Shown here piece after piece: positions 8,555-17,078 of a stretch of DNA of 64,000 bases. The translations under genes and the position numbers were made by a program. Each line of letters opens with the position of its first letter. Within the stretch, counting starts at the first letter, position 1. The stretch lies in NCBI RefSeq assembly GCF_900105175.1, contig NZ_LT629771.1, positions 4,349,501 to 4,413,500 on the forward strand, given 5' to 3'. The notes below the pieces were generated by a model. It was given only the letters and a program-made list of their open reading frames with translations. It had not been told where the DNA came from and did no database searches. Source of the stretch: Jiangella sp. DSM 45060. Its GTDB lineage: Bacteria > Actinomycetota > Actinomycetes > Jiangellales > Jiangellaceae.

Positions 8555-10570
8555 ATGACACTCGTGACTGCCACGCGTTGGCGGGGGCTGGTAACGCTCG
8601 TCGTAGTCGCGTTCACCACGTTCCTCGTCGCCGGCCCAGCGGTGGCCGAGCCGCCCTTCAACGTCCCGGGTGCCATCACGGACCGGGCCGGAGCGCTGTC
8701 GGGCGACGACGAGCAGCGCGTCCAGGCGGCGTTCGACCGCCTCACCGACGACGCCGGGCTGCAGATGTTCGTCGTCTACGTCGAGAGCTTCGACGGCCTG
8801 GACGGCCAGACGTGGGCGAACGACACCGCCACGGCGTCCGGGCTGGGCACCGACGACATCCTGCTCGCGGTCGCGCTCGAGGACCGCTCGTTCGGCATCT
8901 CCGTCACCGACGAGCTGGACCTCACCGACGACCAGCTGGCCGAGGTGCGGCAGGACGACATCCGCCCGGCGCTCAGTGACGAGGACTGGGCCGGTGCGGC
9001 CATCGCCGGCGCCGACGGGTACCGCGAGGCCGCCACCGGCTCCGGCGGCGGCTCGGCCACGCCGTGGGTGGTCGGCGGCGTGGTGGTGGTCGGCGCGGGC
9101 GCCGCGGGCTGGTGGGCGCTGCGCCGCCGCCGTCGCGACCAGGCCGGCGCGCCGGTCGGCCCGGACGGGCAGCCCGTGGACGAGTTGGCCGGGCTGTCGG
9201 CGGACGAGCTGGACAAGCGCGCCAGCGCGGCACTGGTCGACATCGACGACGCGCTGAAGACGTCGGAGCAGGAGCTGGGGTTCGCCCAGGCGCAGTTCGG
9301 CCTCCAGGCCACCACCGAGTTCAGCGAGCTGCTGGCCACGGCGAAGACGCGGGTCGCCGACGCGTTCACGCTGCGGCAGCGGCTGGACGACAGCGAGCCG
9401 GAGACCGATCAGCAGCGGCGGGCGATGACGACCCAGATCATCGTGACCTGCCGCGAGGTCAGCGACGCGCTCGACGCCCAGGTCGAGGCGTTCGACCAGC
9501 TCCGCGACCTGCAGGCGCGGGCGCCGGAGGTGCTGGCCGAGACCGCGCAGCGCGCCACCGAGGTCGAGCAGCGGCTGCCCGCCGCCCGGGCCCAGCTCGA
9601 GCAGCTGGCGCTCGGCTACCAGCCGGCCGCTCTGGCGTCGGTGAGCGGCAACCCGGACCAGGCGGCCCGGCTGCTGACGGCGGCGCACGAGGCCGTCGCG
9701 GCGGGTCAGGAGTCGCTGCGGACGGACGACCGCGCAGCCGCCGTCGCCCAGGCCAGGGCCGCTGAGGACGCCGTCGGACAGGCCGCCACGCTGCTCGACG
9801 CGGTCGCGAGCGCCAAGGACGAGCTGGAGACCGCCGGCGAGCGCATCGGCAAGGCGATCGAGTCGGTGTCGCTGGACATCGCCGACGCCGCGCGGCTGGC
9901 GCCGTCCGACCCGGCGATCACGACCGCCAGCGCGACCGCTCAGCAGGCCGTCGCCGCCGGACGCGCCGCCGGGCAGGGCGACCCGCTGGCCGCGCTGCGG
10001 CAGCTGGCCGAGGCCGAGACGGCGCTGGACGATCTGCTCGACCCCGTACGGGCGGCGGCCGAGGAGGCCGAGCGCGCCCGCACCGCCCTCGCCGAGACCG
10101 TGGGACGGGTGACGTCGCAGGTCAAGGCCGTCAACGACTTCATCGAGACGCGGCGTGGCGCGGTCGGCACCGAGGCGCGGACCCGGCTGTCCGAGGCGGC
10201 CCGCCACCTCGCGCAGGGCCAGTCGCTCGCGACGTCGGACCCGGCGGCCGCGCTCAACGCCGTCAACCGCGCGGATCAATTGTCGCGGCAGGCGCAGCAG
10301 CTGGCCGAGCAGGACGTCGGCCAGTGGCAGCGGCAGCAGAACCCGGGGCGCGGCGGCGGCGACCTCACGTCGATGATCCTCGGCGGCATCCTGATCAACT
10401 CGATGGGCCGTGGCGGCGGGATGTTCGGCGGCGGCTCCTCCGGCGGCTTCGGCGGCGGCTCCTCCGGCGGCTTCGGCGGCGGGCGTCCTTCCGGCGGCGG
10501 CCGCCGTTCGCCGGGCAGCTTCGGAGGGGGCGGCACCCGCGGCCGCCGGGGAGGCGGTGGGCGGTTCTGA
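8555..10570 (+). CDS. Secreted/membrane-anchored TPM-domain protein (DUF477) with coiled region and Gly-rich tail
   Basis: The protein has a signal peptide (LVVVAFTTFLVAGPAVAEPP), then a TPM domain of about 130 residues starting ITDRAGALSGDDEQRVQAAF, then a membrane helix PWVVGGVVVVGAGAAGWWAL near residue 180 followed by an RRRRR stop-transfer. The cytoplasmic part is about 400 residues of Ala/Glu/Gln-rich helix predicted as coiled coil. The end is a Gly/Ser/Phe-rich tail (GGGSSGGFGGGSSGGFGG) finishing RF. TPM domains occur in phosphatase-like proteins and in photosystem II repair. Its PspA neighbour 63 bases downstream suggests a role in membrane stress. Starts at 8555 (ATG) and 8564 (GTG, with AGGATG upstream) are both possible. 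Confidence 0.85.
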   Translation: MTLVTATRWRGLVTLVVVAFTTFLVAGPAVAEPPFNVPGAITDRAGALSGDDEQRVQAAFDRLTDDAGLQMFVVYVESFDGLDGQTWANDTATASGLGTDDILLAVALEDRSFGISVTDELDLTDDQLAEVRQDDIRPALSDEDWAGAAIAGADGYREAATGSGGGSATPWVVGGVVVVGAGAAGWWALRRRRRDQAGAPVGPDGQPVDELAGLSADELDKRASAALVDIDDALKTSEQELGFAQAQFGLQATTEFSELLATAKTRVADAFTLRQRLDDSEPETDQQRRAMTTQIIVTCREVSDALDAQVEAFDQLRDLQARAPEVLAETAQRATEVEQRLPAARAQLEQLALGYQPAALASVSGNPDQAARLLTAAHEAVAAGQESLRTDDRAAAVAQARAAEDAVGQAATLLDAVASAKDELETAGERIGKAIESVSLDIADAARLAPSDPAITTASATAQQAVAAGRAAGQGDPLAALRQLAEAETALDDLLDPVRAAAEEAERARTALAETVGRVTSQVKAVNDFIETRRGAVGTEARTRLSEAARHLAQGQSLATSDPAAALNAVNRADQLSRQAQQLAEQDVGQWQRQQNPGRGGGDLTSMILGGILINSMGRGGGMFGGGSSGGFGGGSSGGFGGGRPSGGGRRSPGSFGGGGTRGRRGGGGRF

Positions 10571-10633
10571 CCCTGCGCACTGCCTTTCATCCGATCGCGG
10601 CTCCACGGGGGGCCAGGAACGAAGGACGACATC

Positions 10634-11365
10634 ATGGCTGAGAAGCAATCCATTCTCGGGCGCATCTCCCAGCTGGCGAAGGCCAACATCAACTCGCTGC
10701 TGGACCGCGCCGAGGACCCCGAGGTCATGCTCGACCAGATGGTCCGCGACTACACCGACAACATCGCCGAGGCCGAGCAGGCCGTCGCGCAGACCATCGG
10801 CAACCTGCGGCTGGCGGAGCAGGACCACGCCGAGGACGTCCGCGCCGCCGCCGAGTGGGGCAACAAGGCGCTGGCCGCGTCGCAGCGCGCCGACCAGCTG
10901 CGCGCGAGTGGCGACACCGCCGACGCGGACAAGTTCGACAACCTCGCCAAGGTCGCCATCGGCAAGCAGATGGGGTTCGAGTCCGAGGCGAAGACGGCCG
11001 AGCCGATGATCGCGTCGCAGCGCGAGGTGGCCGAGAAGCTCAAGGCCGGCCTGGTGGGCATGAAGGACAAGCTCAGCGACCTGAAGAACAAGCGCGACGA
11101 GCTGGTCGCGCGGGCCAAGAGCGCCCAGGCGCAGGCCCAGGTGCAGGACGCGGTGCGCTCCATCGACATCTTCGACCCCACCAGCGAGGTCTCCCGGTTC
11201 GAGGAGAAGGTGCGGCGGCAGGAGGCGCAGGTCGCCGGCGCCGCCGAGGTCGCCGCGTCGTCCATCGACCAGCAGTTCGAGGAGCTCGAGGACAGCGCGA
11301 CGTCGGTGGAGGTCGAGGCCCGGCTGGCCGACCTCAAGCGCGGTGCGCCCGCCATCGGCAGCTGA
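10634..11365 (+). CDS. pspA: PspA/IM30-family envelope stress protein
   Basis: This 243-residue protein is a nearly continuous alpha-helical coiled coil of the PspA/IM30 (ESCRT-III-like) family, which polymerises on the inner membrane face and stabilises it. The N-terminus ILGRISQLAKANINSLLDRA and DPEVMLDQMVRDYTDNIAEA are the amphipathic helix 0 and helix 1 signatures. The gene follows the TPM gene on the same strand and has a good ribosome site (GAAGGACGACATC before ATG). No PspF/PspB/PspC homologue is nearby, as usual in actinobacteria. Confidence 0.93.
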   Translation: MAEKQSILGRISQLAKANINSLLDRAEDPEVMLDQMVRDYTDNIAEAEQAVAQTIGNLRLAEQDHAEDVRAAAEWGNKALAASQRADQLRASGDTADADKFDNLAKVAIGKQMGFESEAKTAEPMIASQREVAEKLKAGLVGMKDKLSDLKNKRDELVARAKSAQAQAQVQDAVRSIDIFDPTSEVSRFEEKVRRQEAQVAGAAEVAASSIDQQFEELEDSATSVEVEARLADLKRGAPAIGS

Positions 11366-11382
11366 CGCTTCCAGGGGACTGT

Positions 11383-11414
11383 CACTTCGAGGTGCCCGAC
11401 GCACTTCGAAGTGC
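11383..11414. promoter_or_regulatory. Pair of near-identical palindromic sites upstream of the PPOX gene
   Basis: CACTTCGAGGTGCC at 11383 is repeated as CACTTCGAAGTGCC at 11402, 19 bases (almost two helical turns) apart; the second copy is part of a perfect 14-base palindrome, GCACTTCGAAGTGC. The pair lies 40-70 bases before the GTG at 11454 and shortly after the pspA stop. Such spacing suggests cooperative binding by a dimeric repressor or activator. The binding protein is unknown. Confidence 0.45.
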
Positions 11415-11453
11415 CGTCTTCCGCCCCGGCCCGCGGCGTTCGACGATGACGGG

Positions 11454-11942
11454 GTGACCACCGCGTACGCCGACCTCCGCCCCGACGTCGACCGGATCCT
11501 CGCCGGCATCGTCTACGCCACCATGACCACGGTCGACCAGCGGCACCGGCCGCGCTCGCGGGTCCTCATCCCCGTCTGGGAGGTGGCCGGCGGCGCGCCG
11601 CTGGGCTGGCTGGCCACTTTCCCGACGCCGGTGAAGGTGGCGCACCTGGCCGCGAACCCGCACGCGACGTTCTCGTACTGGAGCGCCGCCCAGGACACCG
11701 TCGCCTTCGACACCACCGCCGCCTGGGTGGACGACCCGGAGACGAAGCGGCGGGTGTGGCGGCTCTACGAACAGGGCAGCCCCCGCGGCGTCGGCTACCC
11801 GCCGGGCCGGTTCTGGGCGGCAGCGGAGCACGAGTCGTTCGGCGTGCTGCGCCTGGAGCCGTATCGCGTGCAGGTGCTGCTCGGCCGCGACCTCGCCGCC
11901 GGTCGGCCGTCGCGCATCTGGACGGCGCCGGCCCGCGCTTGA
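11454..11942 (+). CDS. Pyridoxamine 5'-phosphate oxidase-fold (PPOX class) protein
   Basis: This 162-residue protein has the split beta-barrel flavin/F420 fold. The N-terminal strand pattern YATMTTVDQRHRPRSRVLIP and LAANPHATFSYWSAAQDTVA are typical of PPOX-class proteins. The C-terminal half (YPPGRFWAAAEHESFGVLRL) resembles general-stress PPOX proteins rather than true PdxH. The GTG at 11454 has only a weak upstream purine run, and no in-frame ATG gives the conserved beginning. Flavin or F420 use and substrate cannot be decided. Confidence 0.75.
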   Translation: MTTAYADLRPDVDRILAGIVYATMTTVDQRHRPRSRVLIPVWEVAGGAPLGWLATFPTPVKVAHLAANPHATFSYWSAAQDTVAFDTTAAWVDDPETKRRVWRLYEQGSPRGVGYPPGRFWAAAEHESFGVLRLEPYRVQVLLGRDLAAGRPSRIWTAPARA

Positions 11943-11953
11943 TGCTCTGTCGC

Positions 11954-12580
11954 CGTTCGCCGGCGTGCTCTAGTTCGCCGCTTTGCGGCAGTTGGCCGTC
12001 CCCCTGCTGCCCATTCTCTTAGCCGCGCACGCGCGCCTCAAGTCCGCGCCGTTGTGGTCGGTGTTCACTGTTGTCGGGGGCTTGGACTTGACCCGCGCGC
12101 ACGCGGCCTAAGAGCGGGCAGCTATCAGGGGGACGGGGGAAGTGCGGGCACAGCCCGCCCAGTGCGCCGTTCGCCAGCCGTCCGGCGCACCGTTGGCCGG
12201 TTCGCGCCGACGCCGGCAGCCCCGGCGGCGGGTTTGCCCGACTTCGATAGCGGGTGTTGCGTTATGGGCCCTGTTGCGGGCCGATCGCGTGGGTTCTGGC
12301 TATCGAAGTCGGTCCCGCGGCGGCTCATCAACTCGTTGGCGGGTGCGGGCCACGGTGGACCAGGCGACGGCCGCCGACGTCGGGGTGTGCCCAGTCCTTC
12401 CCCGTCCCCCTGATAGGTGCCCGTTCTTAGGCCGCGTGCGTGCGGGTCAAGCGGTCGTCGTCGCGCGAAGCGCCGAATAGTCCGCTTGAGGCGCGCGTGC
12501 GCGGCTAAGAGAATGGGCATCAGGGGGACGGCCAACTGCCGCATAGCGGCCCACTGCCGCCACTCCCCGGCGCACTGGAG
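11954..12580 (+). repeat. Long non-coding inverted-repeat element, copy A (MITE-like)
   Basis: There is no gene between 11943 and 12581. The core 11977-12550 (574 bases) ends in terminal inverted repeats of 66 bases, 11977-12042 and 12485-12550, which differ at only two positions; each tip starts GCCGCTNTGCGGC followed by GTTGGCCGTCCCCCTG. A second inverted block (TATCAGGGGGACGGGG and partner) lies inside, and a central pair GACTTCGATAG / CTATCGAAGTC frames about 60 bases near 12240-12310. The whole reads as a set of nested hairpins. The same architecture recurs inverted at 39720-40201. No transposase is encoded, and edge similarity continues weakly to about 11954 and 12580. Confidence 0.8.
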
Positions 12581-12581
12581 C

Positions 12582-13427
12582 TCACGAACCCGCCACCACC
12601 TGCTCGACCGCAGCGGCGGCGACGGAGGCGAGCGACGACGGCGCGCCGGCGCGGACGCGGACCCGCAGCGCGGCCGGCTGGATCGGCGGCAGCCCGGCCA
12701 GCGGCGCCAGTCCCTCCGGCCGCCCACCCACCCCCGCCAGCACCGCCACCCCGAGGCCGGCCCGGGCGGCCGCCAGGATGCCCGCGAGGTACGCCGCCTC
12801 GCAGGCGATCGCCGGCTCCCGCCCGGCCGCGCCGAGCGCCTCGACCGCCCGCCGCCGCAGGGCGCAGGGCTCGTCGAACACGACCAGGGGCAGCGGTTCG
12901 CCGGGCGGCGGCAGCCGGAAGCCGGGCGCGGCGTACCAGCGCAGCGGCAGCCGTCCGGCGAACGTGCCGCGGTCGGCGCTGAGCACGACCGCCACGTCGA
13001 CGCTGCCGTTGTCGACGGCTTGGGCGAGCCGGCCGCTGCGGTCCAGCCGGAACCGGACCTGCCGCCGCGGGAACGCCGCCCGCAGCGCCGTCGCGATCTC
13101 GGGCAGCAGCTGGTCGGCGGCGTGCTCGGAGGAGCCGACGACGAGGACGCCGTCGGAGGACTCGACGCCGAGCCGGCGCAGGGCCTCGTCGTGCGCGGTG
13201 AGGATGCGCCGGGCCTCGGCCAGCAGCGCCTCGCCCGCGGGCGTGAACCGGCCGCGCCGCCCGTCGCGGACGACGAGTGGCCGGTCGAGCACCTTCTCCA
13301 GCTTGCGTAGGTGCTGGCTGACGGCGCTCTGGGTGATGTGCAGCGCGGCGGCGGCGCGGTGGAATCCGCCGCACTCGGCGACGGCGACGAGGCTGCGCAG
13401 CGGCACGATGTCGAGGACCGCGCTCAT
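12582..13427 (-). CDS. LysR-family transcriptional regulator
   Basis: This 281-residue LTTR has an N-terminal winged helix with the canonical FHRAAAALHITQSAVSQHLR at residues ~22-41 and a periplasmic-binding-like effector domain beginning about residue 90 (VLVVGSSEHAADQLLPEIAT). It is transcribed divergently from the leader ORF and sulfur operon with 81 bases between, the standard geometry for an LTTR controlling the neighbouring operon. By position it may respond to a sulfur metabolite in the manner of CysB/Cbl, but its sequence alone does not show this. The 3' end abuts repeat copy A. Confidence 0.88.
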   Translation of the reverse strand: MSAVLDIVPLRSLVAVAECGGFHRAAAALHITQSAVSQHLRKLEKVLDRPLVVRDGRRGRFTPAGEALLAEARRILTAHDEALRRLGVESSDGVLVVGSSEHAADQLLPEIATALRAAFPRRQVRFRLDRSGRLAQAVDNGSVDVAVVLSADRGTFAGRLPLRWYAAPGFRLPPPGEPLPLVVFDEPCALRRRAVEALGAAGREPAIACEAAYLAGILAAARAGLGVAVLAGVGGRPEGLAPLAGLPPIQPAALRVRVRAGAPSSLASVAAAAVEQVVAGS

Positions 13428-13508
13428 GGACCGATCAGCGTTCGCGATCGATCACGATCAGTATTCGATGTTGGACAGATCGGGGCCGATCCCCTCAGAA
13501 TCGTTCGC

Positions 13509-13646
13509 ATGGCCCCACTCCAGGACACCGCCACCGGCGAGCGGCTCGCTCGCACGGCGCTGCGGCACGTCCTGGAGCCGGCCCGCATCCTGACGGTCCG
13601 GCGCAGCGTCGACCTGCTGCGCACGGCCAGCGCGCTCTGTCGCTGA
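13509..13646 (+). CDS. Short leader-peptide ORF upstream of the sulfur operon
   Basis: A 45-codon ORF starts ATG at 13509 and ends with RRSVDLLRTASALCR and TGA. This ending matches the short actinobacterial putative leader peptides of the form RRxVDLxRxxSALCR that sit before cysteine, methionine and organosulfur genes; ribosome behaviour at the terminal Cys codon is thought to sense cysteine supply. It is 112 bases before the substrate-binding protein gene, and the gap holds GC-rich complementary segments (GGCGG / CCGCC near 13679-13700) and TAAAGCC / GGCTTTA at 13707-13733. No clear ribosome site precedes the ATG. The regulatory role is inferred. Confidence 0.65.
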   Translation: MAPLQDTATGERLARTALRHVLEPARILTVRRSVDLLRTASALCR

Positions 13647-13757
13647 GCTCCCACTCCGGCACCACCTCGCTCGCCTGACGGCGGGCGGCCGTCTGCCGCC
13701 ATGCCGTAAAGCCTAGTAAATCCATCGGCTTTAAGTATTTCAACGGAGCGTCCATCG

Positions 13758-15278
13758 ATGAGAACCCGCACGCTGACCACCGTCCTCGCCGCCCTGCTCC
13801 TGCTGGCCGGCTGCGCGGGCGACACCTCGCCCACCAGCCAGGGCGCGACCGGCCAGAACGCCGCCGGCGGCAGCCTCACCTGGGGCTGGCACCTCCCGTC
13901 GACCTGGGACCCGGTGACGTCCACCGTCGGCCAGGACGTGCACGTGCTGTCGCTCGCCTACGCGGCGCTGACCAAGCAGGACGTCGACGGCAACGCGGTG
14001 CCCGCGCTGGCGGAGAGCTGGACGTACAACGAGGCCGGCGACGAGGTCACCTTCACCCTGCGCGAAGGGCTGACGTTCACCGACGGCACCCCGCTCGACG
14101 CGGAGGCGGTCAAGGCGAGCCTGCTGCGCGGCCGCGACGCCCCGGACTCGACGATCGGCGCCCAGCTCGGCGTCGTCACCGACATCAGGGTCGACAGCCC
14201 CACCGAGGTGACGCTGCTGCTCAACCAGCCCGACTACCAGATCCCGCTGCTGCTCTCGGGCAAGACCGGGATGATCGTCAGCCCGACCGCGGTCGAGAAC
14301 GACGTCGACGGCCTCGCCACGCGGCCCGTCGGCGCCGGGCCGTTCACGCTGGACGAGTACGTCCCGGCCTCGCACGCCACGCTGCACAAGAACGAGGACT
14401 ACTGGGACGCCGACGCCATCCTGGTCGACGACTTCGAGCTGCGGGTGCCGCCGGATCCGACCGTCGCCGTCGCGGGCATCCAGTCCGGCCAGTTCGACGT
14501 CGCCGTCATCCCGCCGGCGCAGCTCGAGGCGGCCCGGGCGGCCGGGCTCGAGGTCGACGTCATCGACGTGTTCACCGTGCGGGTGCTGGACGTCAACAAC
14601 ACCGTCGAGCCGTTCGACGACCCGCGCGTCACGCAGGCGATCAGCCACGCGATCAACCGCCAGGAGCTGGTCGACGTCGCGTTCTTCGGCGAGGGCGACC
14701 CGAACTGGCAGCCGTTCCCGCGCGACTACCTTGCCTGGAACGAGGAGCTGGACCAGCTGTACCCGTTCGACCAGGACCGCGCCCGCGAGCTGCTGGCCGA
14801 GGCCGGCTACGCCGACGGTGTCGCCGTCACGCTCACCACCAGCGCCGAGAACGACCCGCTGGCCGAGCTGCTGCAGCAGCAGCTCCAGGCGGTCGGCATC
14901 GACGTGACGCTGGAGGTCGCGACGCCCGGCGCGAACAACTACGTGACCCGGCAGTACCCGTTCGTCGTGGACAGCTTCTCCGGCCGCGAGTCGCCGCTGC
15001 AGTCGCTGGAGGTGCTGTTCGGGCCGGAGGGGCTGATGAACCTGGGCCGCAACGCGCCGCCGGAGATCCAGGCCGCCATCGACGTCGCCCGCTCCACCCC
15101 GCTGGACGACCCCGGCTACGAGCAGGCCGTCCAGGACGCCGTCGCCGCCGCCGTCACCACCATGCCGAACACGTTCCTGTTCACCTGGCCGCGGATCTTC
15201 GCCCGCGACCCGTCCGTGCACGGCCTCGAGCACTACATCGGCACCCAGCGGTTCGAGGGCGTCACGGTGGGGCGGTGA
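13758..15278 (+). CDS. ABC transporter substrate-binding lipoprotein, family 5 (peptide/nickel/opine type)
   Basis: This 506-residue extracytoplasmic receptor has a lipoprotein signal peptide with lipobox LLAGC (Cys at about residue 19) after TVLAALLLLAG. The mature part follows the family-5 fold: YAALTKQDVDGNAVPALAES, then FTLREGLTFTDGTPLDAEAV, the classic signature of this family. It opens the transporter operon and is four bases from the first permease. Family-5 receptors bind peptides, nickel chelates or glutathione; the downstream monooxygenase suggests an organosulfur ligand here. Confidence 0.92.
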   Translation: MRTRTLTTVLAALLLLAGCAGDTSPTSQGATGQNAAGGSLTWGWHLPSTWDPVTSTVGQDVHVLSLAYAALTKQDVDGNAVPALAESWTYNEAGDEVTFTLREGLTFTDGTPLDAEAVKASLLRGRDAPDSTIGAQLGVVTDIRVDSPTEVTLLLNQPDYQIPLLLSGKTGMIVSPTAVENDVDGLATRPVGAGPFTLDEYVPASHATLHKNEDYWDADAILVDDFELRVPPDPTVAVAGIQSGQFDVAVIPPAQLEAARAAGLEVDVIDVFTVRVLDVNNTVEPFDDPRVTQAISHAINRQELVDVAFFGEGDPNWQPFPRDYLAWNEELDQLYPFDQDRARELLAEAGYADGVAVTLTTSAENDPLAELLQQQLQAVGIDVTLEVATPGANNYVTRQYPFVVDSFSGRESPLQSLEVLFGPEGLMNLGRNAPPEIQAAIDVARSTPLDDPGYEQAVQDAVAAAVTTMPNTFLFTWPRIFARDPSVHGLEHYIGTQRFEGVTVGR

Positions 15279-15282
15279 CGGT

Positions 15283-16236
15283 GTGCGCGCACTCCACACG
15301 GTGGGCAGGGCGGCGCTGATCGCGGTCCCCGTCCTGCTGATCTCGACCTTCATCACGTTCGGTCTGGGCGCGCTGAGCGACCAGAACCCGGCCGCGGCCG
15401 CCATGGGCGAGACGGCGACGCAGGCCGACATCGACCGCCTCAACCACGAGTTCGGGCTGGACCGGCCGTTCCTGGAGCGGTACGTGACGTGGATCGGCGA
15501 CGCGCTCACCGGAGACCTCGGCCGGTCCTGGTTCACCCACATCCCGGTGGCCGAGAGCATCGGGCAGCGGCTGCCGGTCAGCCTGTCGATCGCGGCGCTG
15601 GCGCTGCTGCTGGCAGTCGTGCTGGGCGCGGCGGCCGGCATCGGGGCGGCGCTGACGGCAGGCAGCTGGTTCGACCGGGCGGTGACGGCGGTCTGCGCGG
15701 CGCTGTCGACGATCCCGGCGTTCGTGGCCGGCATCGGGCTCATCGTCGTGTTCGCGGTGCTGCTGCCGGTCCTCCCCGCCGGCGGGTACGTGCCGCCGTC
15801 GCAGGGCGTGGGGCCGTGGCTGACGTACCTGCTGCTGCCCGCGGTCGCGCTCAGCCTGGACAGCGCCGCCGACCTCGCCCGCCAGCTGCGCACCGGCCTG
15901 GTCACGACGCTGCGGGAGAACTACGTCACCGGCGCGGTCGTCCGCGGCCTCGGCCCGCGCCGGGTGGTGTTCGGGCACGCGCTGCGCAACGGCGCCGGCC
16001 CGGCGGTCGCGGTGCTCGGGCTGCACGTGCCGCGGCTGATCGGCGGCGCCGTCATCACCGAGACGGTGTTCGCGATGCCGGGTCTCGGGCAGCTGGCGAC
16101 GACCGGCGCGTTGCAGGGCGACGTGCCGGTCGTGCAGGGGACGCTGCTGGTGGCGATCGCGCTGGTGCTGGTCTCCAGCGTGCTGGTCAACGTGGCGCTG
16201 GCGCGGCTGCGGCCGGCATCGGGGCGGACGGCATGA
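15283..16236 (+). CDS. ABC transporter permease (DppB/OppB type)
   Basis: This 317-residue inner-membrane protein has about six membrane segments. It shows the DppB-type N-terminal order (membrane helix, then NHEFGLDRPFLERYVTWIGD and LGRSWFTHIPV) and the EAA-like loop near ENYVTGAVVRGLGPRRVVFG that docks the ATPase. The GTG start follows the binding-protein stop by four bases, and the stop overlaps the next permease start as ATGA. Confidence 0.92.
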   Translation: MRALHTVGRAALIAVPVLLISTFITFGLGALSDQNPAAAAMGETATQADIDRLNHEFGLDRPFLERYVTWIGDALTGDLGRSWFTHIPVAESIGQRLPVSLSIAALALLLAVVLGAAAGIGAALTAGSWFDRAVTAVCAALSTIPAFVAGIGLIVVFAVLLPVLPAGGYVPPSQGVGPWLTYLLLPAVALSLDSAADLARQLRTGLVTTLRENYVTGAVVRGLGPRRVVFGHALRNGAGPAVAVLGLHVPRLIGGAVITETVFAMPGLGQLATTGALQGDVPVVQGTLLVAIALVLVSSVLVNVALARLRPASGRTA

Positions 16237-17078
16237 GTGCGCTGCGACTGGCCGTCCGGCAGCGTGCGGCGAAGATCGCGCTGGCGGTGCTCGGCGTCGT
16301 CGTGCTGCTGATGGTCGCGGGGTCGTGGCTGGCGCCGTACGACCCGCTGCACCAGGACACGTCGGCGATCCTGGCCGGCCCGAGCGCGGAGCACTGGCTG
16401 GGCACCGACTACGTGGGCCGCGACGTGCTCAGCCGGCTGCTGGCCGGGTCGCGGCTGTCGGTGATCGCCGCCGCGGAGGCGGTCGGGCTGGGGCTGCTGC
16501 TCGGTGTGCTGCCCGGGCTGGCGTCGGTGTACCTCGGGCGGGTCTTCGAGTGGCTGTCGCTGCGGGTGATGGACGGGCTGATGGCGCTGCCGTTCATCAT
16601 CTTCGCGATCGCCGTGGCGGCGCTGCTCGGCAACGGACTGCACCAGGCCATGTTCGCCGTCGGAGTGCTGATGGCGCCGTCGTTCTACCGGGTCACCCGC
16701 GCCGCGGCGATCGGGCTGCGCCAGGCGCAGTACGTCGAGGCGGCGACGCTGTTCGGCGCGACCCGCTGGCGGATCGTCCGCACCCACGTCTGGCAGAAGG
16801 TGCTGCCGACGGTCGTGGTGACGACGGCGACGGCGATGGCCGGCGCGCTGCTGGTGGTGTCGTCGCTGACGTTCCTCGGCATCGGCGTGCAGCCGCCGGC
16901 GCCGACGTGGGGCGGGATGCTGGCCAGCGACCTCGGCTACCTCAGCCAGCGCCCGTTCGGCCCGGTCGCGCCGGCGCTGCTGATCATCGTCACCGTCGCC
17001 GCGCTCAACGCGCTGGCCGACGCCATCACCGTCGACCCCGCCACCACCCAGGAGGCCCCGGATGCTCTTCGTCGATGA
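16233..17078 (+). CDS. ABC transporter permease (DppC/OppC type)
   Basis: This 281-residue partner permease has the DppC-type beginning: a membrane helix, then WLAPYDPLHQDTSAILAGPS and EHWLGTDYVGRDVLSRLLAG, a hallmark of OppC/DppC. The EAA-like loop QYVEAATLFGATRWRIVRTH contacts the ATPase. The ATG overlaps the preceding stop, and the last 17 bases overlap the first ATPase gene, so the operon is translationally coupled. Confidence 0.93.
   Translation: MSALRLAVRQRAAKIALAVLGVVVLLMVAGSWLAPYDPLHQDTSAILAGPSAEHWLGTDYVGRDVLSRLLAGSRLSVIAAAEAVGLGLLLGVLPGLASVYLGRVFEWLSLRVMDGLMALPFIIFAIAVAALLGNGLHQAMFAVGVLMAPSFYRVTRAAAIGLRQAQYVEAATLFGATRWRIVRTHVWQKVLPTVVVTTATAMAGALLVVSSLTFLGIGVQPPAPTWGGMLASDLGYLSQRPFGPVAPALLIIVTVAALNALADAITVDPATTQEAPDALRR

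Noticed and set aside
12054-12727. Open frames inside repeat copy A
   Set aside because: They cross the inverted repeats, are Arg/Pro/Ala-rich on both strands, and are not preserved in copy B, so they are not coding.
13311-13508. N-terminal extension of the leader ORF back to 13311
   Set aside because: It would be antisense to the LysR start and has no ribosome site; only the ATG at 13509 yields a leader-sized peptide.
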